64,000 bases of DNA, taken from NCBI GenBank assembly GCA_034408745.1, contig JAWXCM010000322.1, forward strand, positions 1 through 64,000, read 5' to 3'. The notes beneath the pieces are model-generated. The model was not told where the DNA came from and ran no database searches. It worked only from the letters and a program-made list of their open reading frames with translations. The stretch's first letter is position 1, and each line of letters starts with the position of its first letter. Of this stretch, positions 50,181 through 58,889 are shown piece by piece. This stretch comes from JAWXCM01 sp034408745. Its GTDB lineage: Bacteria > Acidobacteriota > Terriglobia > Bryobacterales > Bryobacteraceae. A program made the position numbers and the translations under genes.

Positions 50181-51020
50181 GTGACGGCGCGTACGCTTCT
50201 TGCGACTATCGGAACAGCAACCCTCGCCATGAGTGCCATTGCGATGAACGGCAAACGTCTGCAGCCCGGTCCTGTGGAGCCGGACCGCCCGGAGCGAAGC
50301 CTGTCTGTGGTGACTCTGAACGCAGCCAAGGTGACAGACGCCTCACGGATTGCCGCCGACCTCGCGTCTTCACCGCGCCTGCGCGGCGCCGACGTGTACC
50401 TGATGCAGGAGGTGGCGAACGAAGCCGACAAGCCAGGCGTGGCCGAGCAACTCGCCGAACGGCTCGGCTACCAGTCGACGTTCTCGCCCGCGGCGCCCGG
50501 CGTCTACGATCAGGGCCTCGCGATCCTCAGCCGCTATCCGCTCTCCCACATTGAAATACGCCGCCTGAAATGGTGCGATTTGCGCTTTCGCTGCCGCACC
50601 CGATTCGCCCTCTCCGCCGATGTGCGAACCCCATCTGGCGACATTCGACTCTGGAACGTCCACCTCGACACGCGAATCAATGCGGATGAGCGTCTCGAGC
50701 AGCTCCGCCCGATCATCGAAGAAGCTGCCCGTCGGCCCGGAGCGAGCATCATCGCAGGTGATTTCAATACCAACGAATGTCGCTGGGTAGGAAATGTCGT
50801 ACCCGTGCCCGGTGGCCCCGGCCACGGTGCACTGATTCGCCAGACGATGGAAGCCCACGGGTTCCGCACGCCTCTGCCCGACGGGCTTGCCACGTTCACC
50901 ACTTTGAACCGGCACCTCGACTGGATCTACGTCAATGGCCTCCAGCCGCTGCGATGGAGCGTCGAGCCGGCCCCCTTCAGTGACCATCACGCAGTCTGGA
51001 CCCGCCTGGTGCTACCCTGA
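50181..51020 (+). CDS. secreted endonuclease/exonuclease/phosphatase family protein
   Basis: A 279-residue EEP-fold metal-dependent phosphodiesterase with an N-terminal signal (LLATIGTATLAMSAIA). The active-site set is complete: SVVTLNAAKV (Asn), LMQEVANEAD (Glu), LWNVHLDTR (His), IIAGDFNTNE (Asp, Asn), HLDWIYVNG (Asp) and PFSDHHAVWT (Asp-His). Substrates in this superfamily range from nucleic acids to sphingomyelin and inositol phosphates; nothing here decides between them. Starts at GTG. It faces the PLD gene across 31 bp, so the two may share regulation of phospholipid metabolism. Confidence 0.88.
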   Translation: MTARTLLATIGTATLAMSAIAMNGKRLQPGPVEPDRPERSLSVVTLNAAKVTDASRIAADLASSPRLRGADVYLMQEVANEADKPGVAEQLAERLGYQSTFSPAAPGVYDQGLAILSRYPLSHIEIRRLKWCDLRFRCRTRFALSADVRTPSGDIRLWNVHLDTRINADERLEQLRPIIEEAARRPGASIIAGDFNTNECRWVGNVVPVPGGPGHGALIRQTMEAHGFRTPLPDGLATFTTLNRHLDWIYVNGLQPLRWSVEPAPFSDHHAVWTRLVLP

Positions 51021-51039
51021 GGACGCGAAACTGACCCCG

Positions 51040-51471
51040 CTACGTGACGCGTCTGAGCAGCCGTGACGACGCAAACGCCATCACACAGAGGCCGATTGCG
51101 GTCGACAGCAGGCCTCCGTCGCGCACCAGCGTTTTCCACGTAAGCGCCTCGCCGACACCGAAGCAGCCGCAGTCGATTCCCATGCCCTTGCTCCACGAGA
51201 CGAGCATAATAACGAAGAACACGCCGAGCAGCGTTGCCGCTATGAGGCTGGTCCAACGCAGCCACCATCCCGTCAACAGCAGGAGTCCGATGGAAAGCTC
51301 GGCCCACGGTAATGTGCGTGCCACAAACAGCACACCCCATTCCGGCAACAGTCCATATGCGTCGATGGACATGGCGAACAGTGCCCAGGGCTGACTCAGC
51401 TTGGTCCATGCGGCGTACAGAAATACCGCCCCCAGAACCACTCGCAGCACGATCGCCACTACACGAATCAT
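51040..51471 (-). CDS. DoxX/MauE-like membrane protein
   Basis: A 143-residue protein with four hydrophobic segments (7-23, 48-66, 73-92, 115-133). The pattern VLRVVLGAVFLYAAWTKLSQP is typical of MauE/DoxX-type redox-associated membrane proteins. The CGCFG cysteine pair (DCGCFGVGE) after segment 3 is also diagnostic and probably redox-active. Its ATG overlaps the TGA of the DsbA-like gene (ATGA). The two may form a membrane-periplasm thiol relay; that is inference. Confidence 0.83.
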   Translation of the reverse strand: MIRVVAIVLRVVLGAVFLYAAWTKLSQPWALFAMSIDAYGLLPEWGVLFVARTLPWAELSIGLLLLTGWWLRWTSLIAATLLGVFFVIMLVSWSKGMGIDCGCFGVGEALTWKTLVRDGGLLSTAIGLCVMAFASSRLLRRVT

Positions 51472-52058
51472 GACGCAAGCAGTTGGTCGATGAACTTGCT
51501 CACAATGGGGAACGTAACCAGGCCGGGTGCGCTATGCTGCTTGCCCTTGTGCGTGAAAACCATGGTGGGCGTCTGCTTTAGCCGGACCTCGGTGCCGCGC
51601 CTGATATCGGCTTCCAGCTCAGCGAGTATTTCCGGGCTGGCCGTCAGCGCCTTCAGCTTCTTCGCCTCGGCCGGCGTGAACAGTGGACTGATGAGAGCCT
51701 CAATGCTTCCGGTCTTCGACCAGCTGTCCTGATTTTTAAACAGCGCGTCAGCCACCACATCCCATTTGCCAAGACGTGAAGCGGCTACGGAGTACAAGGC
51801 AGCCGGGCGGGCGAAGGAATGAATTGGGAGCGGGAAGTCGCGATGTATCATCAACACCTTGCCCTTGTCGGCATATTGCGACCGTACCAGGTGCAGTGTC
51901 TGGTCGTGCAGGTTCTTGCAGGCAGGGCACTGGAAGTCACTGAAAACCTCCATCTTCACGGCAGCCATCGGTATCCCGCGCGTCTTCGTCGAAGCTCGTT
52001 GCGCCGCAGCGAACGGCGCGGACGCCAATATCAAACCAGCCAGCCTTCTGGTGACCAT
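51468..52058 (-). CDS. DsbA/thioredoxin-4-like periplasmic thiol protein
   Basis: A 196-residue protein from the ATG at 52058; the longer frame upstream runs into the promoter of the divergent gene. A signal-like N-terminus (RRLAGLILASAPFAAA) precedes the thioredoxin fold. The active site is CPAC in MEVFSDFQCPACKNLHD, with a strand VLMIHRDFPLPIHSFAR and the cis-Pro strand QTPTMVFTHKG. It oxidises or isomerises protein disulfides in the periplasm, and pairs with the MauE-like gene downstream. Confidence 0.85.
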   Translation of the reverse strand: MVTRRLAGLILASAPFAAAQRASTKTRGIPMAAVKMEVFSDFQCPACKNLHDQTLHLVRSQYADKGKVLMIHRDFPLPIHSFARPAALYSVAASRLGKWDVVADALFKNQDSWSKTGSIEALISPLFTPAEAKKLKALTASPEILAELEADIRRGTEVRLKQTPTMVFTHKGKQHSAPGLVTFPIVSKFIDQLLAS

Positions 52059-52101
52059 CACGTATCGATTGTCGCACCAAATATAATCGTGCTCGAGCCT
52101 C

Positions 52102-53784
52102 ATGAAACCCTTGTTCGCAGTATTCGCCCTTGTGGCAGCCACTCTGTCCGCGCAGAAGGCGCCGCAGCAGTTTGACCTCGTGGTGTACGGTGGAACAGCA
52201 GGTGGTGTTGCCACCGCGGTCGCCGGTGCGCGACACGGTCTGAAAACGGTTCTGCTGGAACCTGGACGCCACATCGGAGGCATGGTCAGCGGCGGGCTCT
52301 CCGGCACCGACGTTGGCAAGATTGAAGTGATCGGTGGTATGGCGCTGGAGTACTACTGGCGCGCCGGCCGGCACTACAACATCGACCGCCATCTGCAGCA
52401 GGTGTCCTGGATGCCTGAGCCTGGCGTCGCTGAGAAGCTGTTCCGCGACATGCTCGACGAAGCCAAAGTGACGCTGCTCACCGGACACCGCCTCGTGGAA
52501 AAGAAGGGTGTGGCGAAGCAGGGCCGCCGCGTCACCGAGATCGTGATGGAGAACGGAGCCCGGTTCCGTGGCCGCATCTTCGCCGACGCCACGTACGAAG
52601 GTGACCTTATGGCTCAGGCCGGAATCAGCTACTCCACTGGCCGCGAGGGCGTCGCGCAGTACAACGAATCGCTGGCCGGAGTCCGCGTCCACACCGGCAA
52701 TCACAACTTCCCTGTCGACGTCCAGGCGCGCGATGAACAGGGCCGCCTGCTGCCCGAGATCTCCGCCGAACCGCGAGGCGAACCCGGCTCGGGCGACAAG
52801 CGCATCCAGGCCTACAACTTCCGCGTCATCGCCACCAACGTTCCGGAGAATCGCATCCCCTGGGAGAAGCCCGAAGGCTACGATGTGAAGCGATATGAAC
52901 TGTTGGCCCGCACCCTCACGGCAATCACCAAACACATCGGCCGTGCACCCACGTTCAATGAAGTCAGCCTGCTGCGCATCATCCCGAATGGTAAGGTCGA
53001 CCTCAATAACCGCGGCCCGTTCTCCACCGACTTCATAGGCAAGAACTACGGCTACCCTGATGGGACGTACGCGGAGCGCGAGAAGATCTGGAAGGAGCAC
53101 ATCCTCTACCAGAAGGGCTTCTACTATTTCCTTGCCAACGACCCTCGCGTGCCCGAATCGCTGCGCAACGAAGTCAGCCAGTGGGGGCTCGCCAGGGACG
53201 AGTTCACCGACACTGGAAACTGGCCCAATCAGCTCTACGTCCGCGAAGCCCGCCGCATGGTCGGCGACTTTGTGGCCAGTCAGAAGGATCTGCAGACCGA
53301 GCGCACCAAGGCCGACTACATCGGCATGGGCAGCTACAACAGCGACTCGCACAACGTGCAGCGCCACGTGGCCGAGAACGGCATCGTGCTGAATGAAGGC
53401 AACGTCGAAGTGCCCGTGCAACCCTATCAGATTCCGTTTCGCGTGCTGCTGCCGAAGCGCACGGAAGCGGAGAATGTGCTGGTCCCCGTCTGCTTCTCAG
53501 CGAGCCACGTCGCCTACTCCAGCCTTCGCATGGAGCCCCAGTACATGATCATCGGACATGCAGCCGGAATCGCTGCCGCGCTCGCGTTGAAGACCTCCAA
53601 CGCTGCCGTGCAGGATGTGCCCGTGCCTGAGTTGCAGAGGATTCTGGCAGCCGAAGGCGGCGTCTTCGAGCAGAGCTTCGACAACCAGCAAAAGGCTCTC
53701 GCAACCATTCGCACCAAATTCACTCGTCCTCCTGTGCGACACCCGCAGGGCCGCACGGCGTTCTCGCGCGCGGAGCCCAAATAG
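52102..53784 (+). CDS. secreted FAD-dependent oxidoreductase (PF12831 type)
   Basis: A 560-residue protein with a signal peptide (MKPLFAVFALVAATLSAQ). The FAD-binding motif follows immediately: FDLVVYGGTAGGVATAVAGA (GxGxxG variant GGTAGG) then VLLEPGRHIGGMVSGGL. Further features are RIFADATYEGDLMAQAG and a C-terminal FAD segment PQYMIIGHAAGIAAALAL. The family is widespread in carbohydrate-degrading bacteria and often called FAD_oxidored or xanthan-lyase-like. Substrate unknown. TATAAT at 52082-52087 lies 14 nt before the ATG. Confidence 0.9.
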   Translation: MKPLFAVFALVAATLSAQKAPQQFDLVVYGGTAGGVATAVAGARHGLKTVLLEPGRHIGGMVSGGLSGTDVGKIEVIGGMALEYYWRAGRHYNIDRHLQQVSWMPEPGVAEKLFRDMLDEAKVTLLTGHRLVEKKGVAKQGRRVTEIVMENGARFRGRIFADATYEGDLMAQAGISYSTGREGVAQYNESLAGVRVHTGNHNFPVDVQARDEQGRLLPEISAEPRGEPGSGDKRIQAYNFRVIATNVPENRIPWEKPEGYDVKRYELLARTLTAITKHIGRAPTFNEVSLLRIIPNGKVDLNNRGPFSTDFIGKNYGYPDGTYAEREKIWKEHILYQKGFYYFLANDPRVPESLRNEVSQWGLARDEFTDTGNWPNQLYVREARRMVGDFVASQKDLQTERTKADYIGMGSYNSDSHNVQRHVAENGIVLNEGNVEVPVQPYQIPFRVLLPKRTEAENVLVPVCFSASHVAYSSLRMEPQYMIIGHAAGIAAALALKTSNAAVQDVPVPELQRILAAEGGVFEQSFDNQQKALATIRTKFTRPPVRHPQGRTAFSRAEPK

Positions 53785-53785
53785 C

Positions 53786-54937
53786 CTACCTGAGTGCGCC
53801 CCGGAGCCGGGAAACAAAGCCGTCCAGCGATGAGGATTCCACCCACCGCACCACGGCCACGATCTCGGCTTCCGGGTCGACGTAGATGATGTTGGCGCCG
53901 TTGCCCACATGGCAGAACGCCGTTACCGGAGCCGACGGCATCAACTTCTTGTCTTTGTTCAGATACCAGTTCATGAACCCGTAGCCCGGGTTTGGGCCGG
54001 TCGGCGTGGTCGCCATTTCCACCCACTTGTCGGACAGCAGTTGCTTCCCGTTCCACTGTCCGCGGTTCATCGTCAGCAGCCCGAATCGTGCCAGATCGCG
54101 AGCGCTGATAAACATGCCGCCACCCCAGTGTCCACCTCCCGCCACGCTCTGCACCGTGCGGCCGTCCAGCGGAATCCACGCATTGTCGTACCCCGTCCAG
54201 CGCCACGTGCTGCTCGCGCCGATCGGGTCCATGATGAACTCCCGCAGCACCTCAGGCAGCGGACGCCGCCACACATGCAGTGAGGTGAGCGCCAGCAAGT
54301 TCACCCGAACATCGTTGTACTTCCACGTGGTGCCTGGCTCGGCACGCTTACGGTCGATGTAGGGAGCGAAATCTTTCGGAGGACGATCCGCCCAGTCAGG
54401 CTTGCCCCACAGCGTGCCTTCCCAGTCGCTGGTCTGACGCAGCAGGTGATCCCACGTGATGCGCTTGTTCCGCTCGCCTGCGAACAGCGACTCCGGATCG
54501 GTCATGTACGGCGCCACCTTGTCATCAATGCTGCGAATCAGTCCCTTTTCCAGCGCCAGCCCCACCGTCGTCGAGACAAAGCTCTTGGTCACGCTGAACG
54601 TCATATCGGCCCGCAGCGGCTCGCCCCATTCCGCCACCAGGTACCCTCGACGCAGGATGACGCCCGTCTGATCGCCACGGGGCAGAAACGGTCCCACCGG
54701 CTCGCCATAGGCCTCGCGCGCGAAGCTCAGATCATGCGCCCGTCGCAAATCGCGCGGCGATGTCGACTCCTTGCTCTTCGCAAACACGATCGCCTCCTGC
54801 AGCTTCCCTGCGTCGAAGCCTGCTTCCACCGGACTCTGCGTCTTCCATTCGTGGCGGGCAGGGAAGTACCGCCCCGCCTGACCGTAGCTGAGAGTGGAGA
54901 GAAGGAGGAGCCAAAAACAACGTCGCAAAAAGAACAT
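53786..54937 (-). CDS. secreted beta-lactamase-fold serine hydrolase
   Basis: A 383-residue class-C beta-lactamase/esterase-fold protein with signal peptide (RRCFWLLLLSTLSYGQ). The SXXK nucleophile is in TFSVTKSFVSTTVGLAL. The second motif, normally YxN, reads YND (WKYNDVRVNLLALTS). The third region is AFCHVGNGANIIYVD, with His-x-Gly in place of KTG, as in esterases. It is unlikely to be a true beta-lactamase. Its start lies inside a strong hairpin (54938-54975), and TACAAT (54956 to 54951) lies in the loop, 13 nt before the ATG. Confidence 0.87.
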   Translation of the reverse strand: MFFLRRCFWLLLLSTLSYGQAGRYFPARHEWKTQSPVEAGFDAGKLQEAIVFAKSKESTSPRDLRRAHDLSFAREAYGEPVGPFLPRGDQTGVILRRGYLVAEWGEPLRADMTFSVTKSFVSTTVGLALEKGLIRSIDDKVAPYMTDPESLFAGERNKRITWDHLLRQTSDWEGTLWGKPDWADRPPKDFAPYIDRKRAEPGTTWKYNDVRVNLLALTSLHVWRRPLPEVLREFIMDPIGASSTWRWTGYDNAWIPLDGRTVQSVAGGGHWGGGMFISARDLARFGLLTMNRGQWNGKQLLSDKWVEMATTPTGPNPGYGFMNWYLNKDKKLMPSAPVTAFCHVGNGANIIYVDPEAEIVAVVRWVESSSLDGFVSRLRGALR

Positions 54938-54975
54938 GGGGGTGGTGCCGATTGTACTGCATCGGCCCCACCCCC
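54938..54975. terminator. 15-bp hairpin between TonB receptor and hydrolase genes
   Basis: GGGGGTGGTGCCGAT (54938-54952) and ATCGGCCCCACCCCC (54961-54975) pair at 14 of 15 positions around an 8-nt loop. On the minus strand it follows the TonB receptor by 19 nt, and a TTCTTTTTG run comes just after, inside the first codons of the hydrolase gene. It may therefore act as an intrinsic terminator. Confidence 0.45.
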
Positions 54976-54994
54976 AATTGCTTTCTTACGAGTT

Positions 54995-57900
54995 TTAAAA
55001 GCTGAGCTTCAGAGCAAGCTGAATCACCCGTGGCTGATTATTCTGCGACGGAGTCACGCGCCCAAAGCTCGAACTGCCGGGATCGGTATTTGGGCCGCCG
55101 AAGCGCGCCCGGTTCATGACGTTGAAGAACTCGCCGCGCAACTGAGCCTTAAAGCGCTCAGCAAACGCGAAGTTCTTAAACAGGCCCGCATTCAGTTCAT
55201 TTACGTTGCTGGCACGGGAATGAGCCCAGCGGGTCGGATAGCGGCGGACGAAATTGCCGAAGTCGGCATACACGCCGTTGCGCGGATCGGATGAGGTAGC
55301 AGGAACGTAGTTGGCGCCCGGCAAACTGGCGACGCCCGTCCATGCCGGCCACAGCGAAAGGTTGTCGTTCTGCCCAGGGAACTTCACAAAGTGCGACGTA
55401 TCGAACCACCGGTCCAGCGTCCGCTCGCTCTTGCTCAGCGCGAACTCCTGCCCGTCGAAGAATGAGTCTGCCCCGAACACGACAGGCGCACCCGACTGGG
55501 CAACCCACTGACCGCTAAGCTGCCAGCCGCCGACTCCATAGTCGAGCCACTTCGGCATCTTGCCCAGCAGTGCCTTGCCCCGGCCAACTGGGATATTCAG
55601 CACCGGCGCGACCGAGATCTTGTGCGGCCGGTCCTCGCCGCCAAGCTTGTGCTCGACAACCCGGCCCGCCACTTCCGGACCCCAGAACGATGTGTCTTCA
55701 AACAGCTTGGAGAACGTGTACGATGCCAGGAAGCTGAAGCCCTTGCTGTAGCGCTTCTCGATCTTCGCCTCAAATGCGTCGTACCCGTTCTTGCCCCACT
55801 GGTTTCCGCCGCGCGGCTGACCGCCGAACGCCTTCAGCGGACGCATCAGATCGTAGATATTGATCAGCGTGCTGTTGCCGCGCCCGCCCGTTACGCCCGC
55901 GAGGTTGAAGAACGGGTTCGGGATCTGTTCGTCCAGCAGGAACGGTCTCGCAAGCGGCCGGCCCGCCGTGTCGAACCGGGGCGTGCGATACGTATTCCAG
56001 TTGGTGAAACCGATGTCATTCTGCTGCAAATCCCAGCCAACATCGTATGTCTTGTTATGCGTGTAGCCACCCTGGAAGAGCCAGCCCTTCCATTCGTGCT
56101 GCAGGTGCAGGCTGTACTCCCACGAATACGGCAGGTGCCCGTCTCGGCTCATCCAGTTGACGCCGCTGCCCAGATTCGTCATCGCACCCAGCGAACTGCC
56201 GGTTGGCACCAGAATGCCGTTTTGGAAAGGATTCGCCAGCGTGTCCCACGGAGTCAGCCCGCTGTCCTGGCTAGTGACAAGCGGGGTCGAACGGCTGAAG
56301 CCATTCTGACCCTGCTTAGAACCAGTCGACTGATAGAACTTGCCGAAACCGCCGCGGAGGACGGTCCGAGGCGCAATTCGGTAGGCTGCGCCGACCCTCG
56401 GCTGCCACTGATCCCAGGCCGCATCGGTAGCGGTACGAGGCTGTCCGTCGACACCGGCATACAACTGCGCACCGTAGACCCTAAATGAATCCACCGGCAC
56501 CAGTTGCGCCAACTGCGCACCGTACGGATACTGCACCGGATTCGCCAGAACCGTCTTCATCACCGACGCATATGCCGCCTGAGCCGATGCGCTGATTGGA
56601 TTCACCGCCGTCGGATCGAAGTCGCTCACGCGCCGGTTGAACCGCTCGATAAATGGCCGCTGGTAATCCCACCGCAGGCCGACATTGACCGTCAGCTTCG
56701 TCGATGCCCGCCAGTCGCCCTGTGCGAACACGCCCATGTAGCGCTGCGAATCGAACGCGCTGGTGTTGCGCGGGAAACTGCCGCCGCCCGGCATCCCGAG
56801 CATGAACGAAGCCATCGTCGACCCGTACCCAGTCTCACCGGCGTCGAACCGCCGCCGCGTCCAGTTGGAATTGAAATCGAACTGGCCGCTCTGGTTGCCG
56901 TACCCCGCGGTCGCTTCCTGCAGAACGCGATATTCCCCTCCGTATTTCAGCGTCAAATTACCGCGAATTTCGGTAACGTTGGCGTTCCAGTTGTAGTAGG
57001 TGGTGTGCGTGTAGTTGCCCGCGCTGCCGCCGATGTCGCCGAACAGCCCCGTGATCCTGGGAAACGACAGCTTCTCCATCAGTGATACGTACTTGCTGCT
57101 GAAGCCCAGATCCGCCGGGTTGAAGCCCGAGCCGTTGTCATAGCCCGGCTCTTCAAACCGCGTCAGGTTGAAGCGGAGGTTCAGTACACGCGCCGGACCC
57201 TGTACCCATACGTGGTCGACGCCTGCGCCCCTGTTAATGCGGGTCAGGAAGTTGCCAGTCGTCTCGTTCGCGAAATCGTTACCAGTGAACTCATCCATGT
57301 GGTTCCAGCGGATGCTCACGAAGCTCTTGTGCTTCTGGTCCCAGTTGTGGTCAACGCGCGTCAGGAACGACGCCATCTTGTTCTGCCGCGTTGACGACGG
57401 CGTGAAGTTATTCGCCGTGTTCGACGTCGGCTGCGGAACTGTGTTCGGCATCGGGACAAACTTCAAAATGTTCTGCGCGATGGGACTGATCCGGTTCGCC
57501 GGAATCCGGTTGCCCGGGAACGGCTGCCGGTGTCCGAACTGAGGATTGGTCGCTGACGCACCGTTGGCATTGGTAATGGTGCGCTGCGAATCCACGCTCA
57601 GCGGATCGAAGATCGTTATGGGAATCACGACGCGATTGCCACCGACCGTCTGGGTTGTAAACGAGCCCGTGAAGTCGCCCTGGCGCTCCAGCGAATCGGG
57701 CAACGAGCGCACCCCTGCGCGCGGGTCCTTATTTCGAATGCCCTCCCACGACACGAAGAAGAACGTCTTCTCCTTGCCCTTGTAAAGCTTTGGGAGCCAT
57801 ACCGGCCCGCCCAGCGTTCCGCCGTACAGGTTGTAGCGGGTCGGCGACTTCGCCAGCCCCGACCGGTTTGCCTGGAACGTGTTCGCTCCGAAATAATCAT

Positions 57901-58687
57901 TCCGGTTAAATTCGTATATATTTCCGTGATATTGCTTCCCGCCGCTTTTCAGGCTGACGTTCAGCGTCGCGCCCGCCTGCCGCCCGTACTGCGAGTCGTA
58001 GGCGTTGGTCATGATCCGGAACTCGCTCACTGCATCCGTAGGAGGAATAAACGCCACTTTGTCGCCGTTCTGGTTCGGCATGCCGTCCAGCAGAAACTCG
58101 TTCGACCGGTTGTCCCGGCCGCCATTTACGCGAATTTCCGAGGCCGCGTTCTTTGACCACATCATCGCCACGTTGTTGTTCTGATCCAGCGCCTGAACAC
58201 CAGGCGACAGTGTCGCCAGCTGGAACGGAATGCGTGACATGACCGGAATTTCAGTCAACGCATCACCGGTAACAACGGTACCGGCAGTGGCGGCCGATGT
58301 GTCGATAAGAGGTGCTTCCGCTGTCACCGTCACCGTCTCGGTCACCACGCCAAGCTCCAGCTTCACATCGACGCGCTTGATATCCGCCGTCTGCAGAACC
58401 ACATTTTTTCGCTCGACCGCTTTAAATCCAGCGGCTTTTACCGTGATGCGATAAGAACCAGGGAGCAGGAATCGGACACTCCACACGCCCTGTTCATTTG
58501 TGGACGACTGTTGCTGGACGTTCGTGCTGTCCGACACCACCGTGACTTCGGCGCCCGGCACCGCGGACCCCTCGGGATCCATCACACGTCCTTCCAGATT
58601 GGCGCGCGATTCCTGAGCATAGAGCGCTCCAGACGCGAGAAGACACACGACCAGCGCGAGCCCTGACAGGAAACTCTTCGATGACAC
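54995..58687 (-). CDS. TonB-dependent receptor, Oar-like, with carboxypeptidase-regulatory domain
   Basis: A 1230-residue outer-membrane receptor from the GTG at 58687, which has AAGGGG seven nt upstream; a TTG 33 nt further up is rejected. The signal peptide (FLSGLALVVCLLASGALYA) is followed by a CarboxypepD_reg/CNA-B-like domain (about 35-120: NLEGRVMDPEGSAVPGAEV, GSYRITVKAAGF). A plug (about 125-240: VTAEAPLIDTSAA, FLLDGMPNQNGD) and a long barrel follow, ending in IQLALKLSF with the terminal Phe that barrels need. This class takes up large carbohydrates or other bulky substrates in Acidobacteria and Bacteroidetes. No SusD partner is present. A 13-bp hairpin lies in the probable leader. Confidence 0.93.
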   Translation of the reverse strand: MSSKSFLSGLALVVCLLASGALYAQESRANLEGRVMDPEGSAVPGAEVTVVSDSTNVQQQSSTNEQGVWSVRFLLPGSYRITVKAAGFKAVERKNVVLQTADIKRVDVKLELGVVTETVTVTAEAPLIDTSAATAGTVVTGDALTEIPVMSRIPFQLATLSPGVQALDQNNNVAMMWSKNAASEIRVNGGRDNRSNEFLLDGMPNQNGDKVAFIPPTDAVSEFRIMTNAYDSQYGRQAGATLNVSLKSGGKQYHGNIYEFNRNDYFGANTFQANRSGLAKSPTRYNLYGGTLGGPVWLPKLYKGKEKTFFFVSWEGIRNKDPRAGVRSLPDSLERQGDFTGSFTTQTVGGNRVVIPITIFDPLSVDSQRTITNANGASATNPQFGHRQPFPGNRIPANRISPIAQNILKFVPMPNTVPQPTSNTANNFTPSSTRQNKMASFLTRVDHNWDQKHKSFVSIRWNHMDEFTGNDFANETTGNFLTRINRGAGVDHVWVQGPARVLNLRFNLTRFEEPGYDNGSGFNPADLGFSSKYVSLMEKLSFPRITGLFGDIGGSAGNYTHTTYYNWNANVTEIRGNLTLKYGGEYRVLQEATAGYGNQSGQFDFNSNWTRRRFDAGETGYGSTMASFMLGMPGGGSFPRNTSAFDSQRYMGVFAQGDWRASTKLTVNVGLRWDYQRPFIERFNRRVSDFDPTAVNPISASAQAAYASVMKTVLANPVQYPYGAQLAQLVPVDSFRVYGAQLYAGVDGQPRTATDAAWDQWQPRVGAAYRIAPRTVLRGGFGKFYQSTGSKQGQNGFSRSTPLVTSQDSGLTPWDTLANPFQNGILVPTGSSLGAMTNLGSGVNWMSRDGHLPYSWEYSLHLQHEWKGWLFQGGYTHNKTYDVGWDLQQNDIGFTNWNTYRTPRFDTAGRPLARPFLLDEQIPNPFFNLAGVTGGRGNSTLINIYDLMRPLKAFGGQPRGGNQWGKNGYDAFEAKIEKRYSKGFSFLASYTFSKLFEDTSFWGPEVAGRVVEHKLGGEDRPHKISVAPVLNIPVGRGKALLGKMPKWLDYGVGGWQLSGQWVAQSGAPVVFGADSFFDGQEFALSKSERTLDRWFDTSHFVKFPGQNDNLSLWPAWTGVASLPGANYVPATSSDPRNGVYADFGNFVRRYPTRWAHSRASNVNELNAGLFKNFAFAERFKAQLRGEFFNVMNRARFGGPNTDPGSSSFGRVTPSQNNQPRVIQLALKLSF

Positions 58688-58730
58688 TTGTACACCCCTT
58701 GCAAATTGCCAGTGCCGCAACGGGCGCCAG

Positions 58731-58761
58731 CGTGATGAGGTCGAAATGCGACCTCATCACG
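58731..58761 (-). promoter_or_regulatory. 13-bp perfect hairpin in the receptor leader
   Basis: CGTGATGAGGTCG (58731-58743) and CGACCTCATCACG (58749-58761) pair perfectly around a 5-nt loop, 44 nt upstream of the receptor GTG. No U-run follows, so it is not a classical terminator. It could stabilise the long mRNA, act as an attenuator or be a DNA operator. Confidence 0.5.
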
Positions 58762-58889
58762 GCGTGCTTTGTGAATATTTGTTGCACGCATGCTGCCAAC
58801 GCACTACGACCCAGGATCGCCGCAATAACGCCCGAATGAGCCGACCCATCGGTTGATTGCTGGGTGATTGTACGCAGTATTGGAGGGAA

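Noticed and set aside
53786..54937. Beta-lactamase resistance gene
   Set aside because: It has SVTK but YND and HVG rather than the YxN and KTG of true beta-lactamases, so an esterase or peptidase-like role is more likely.
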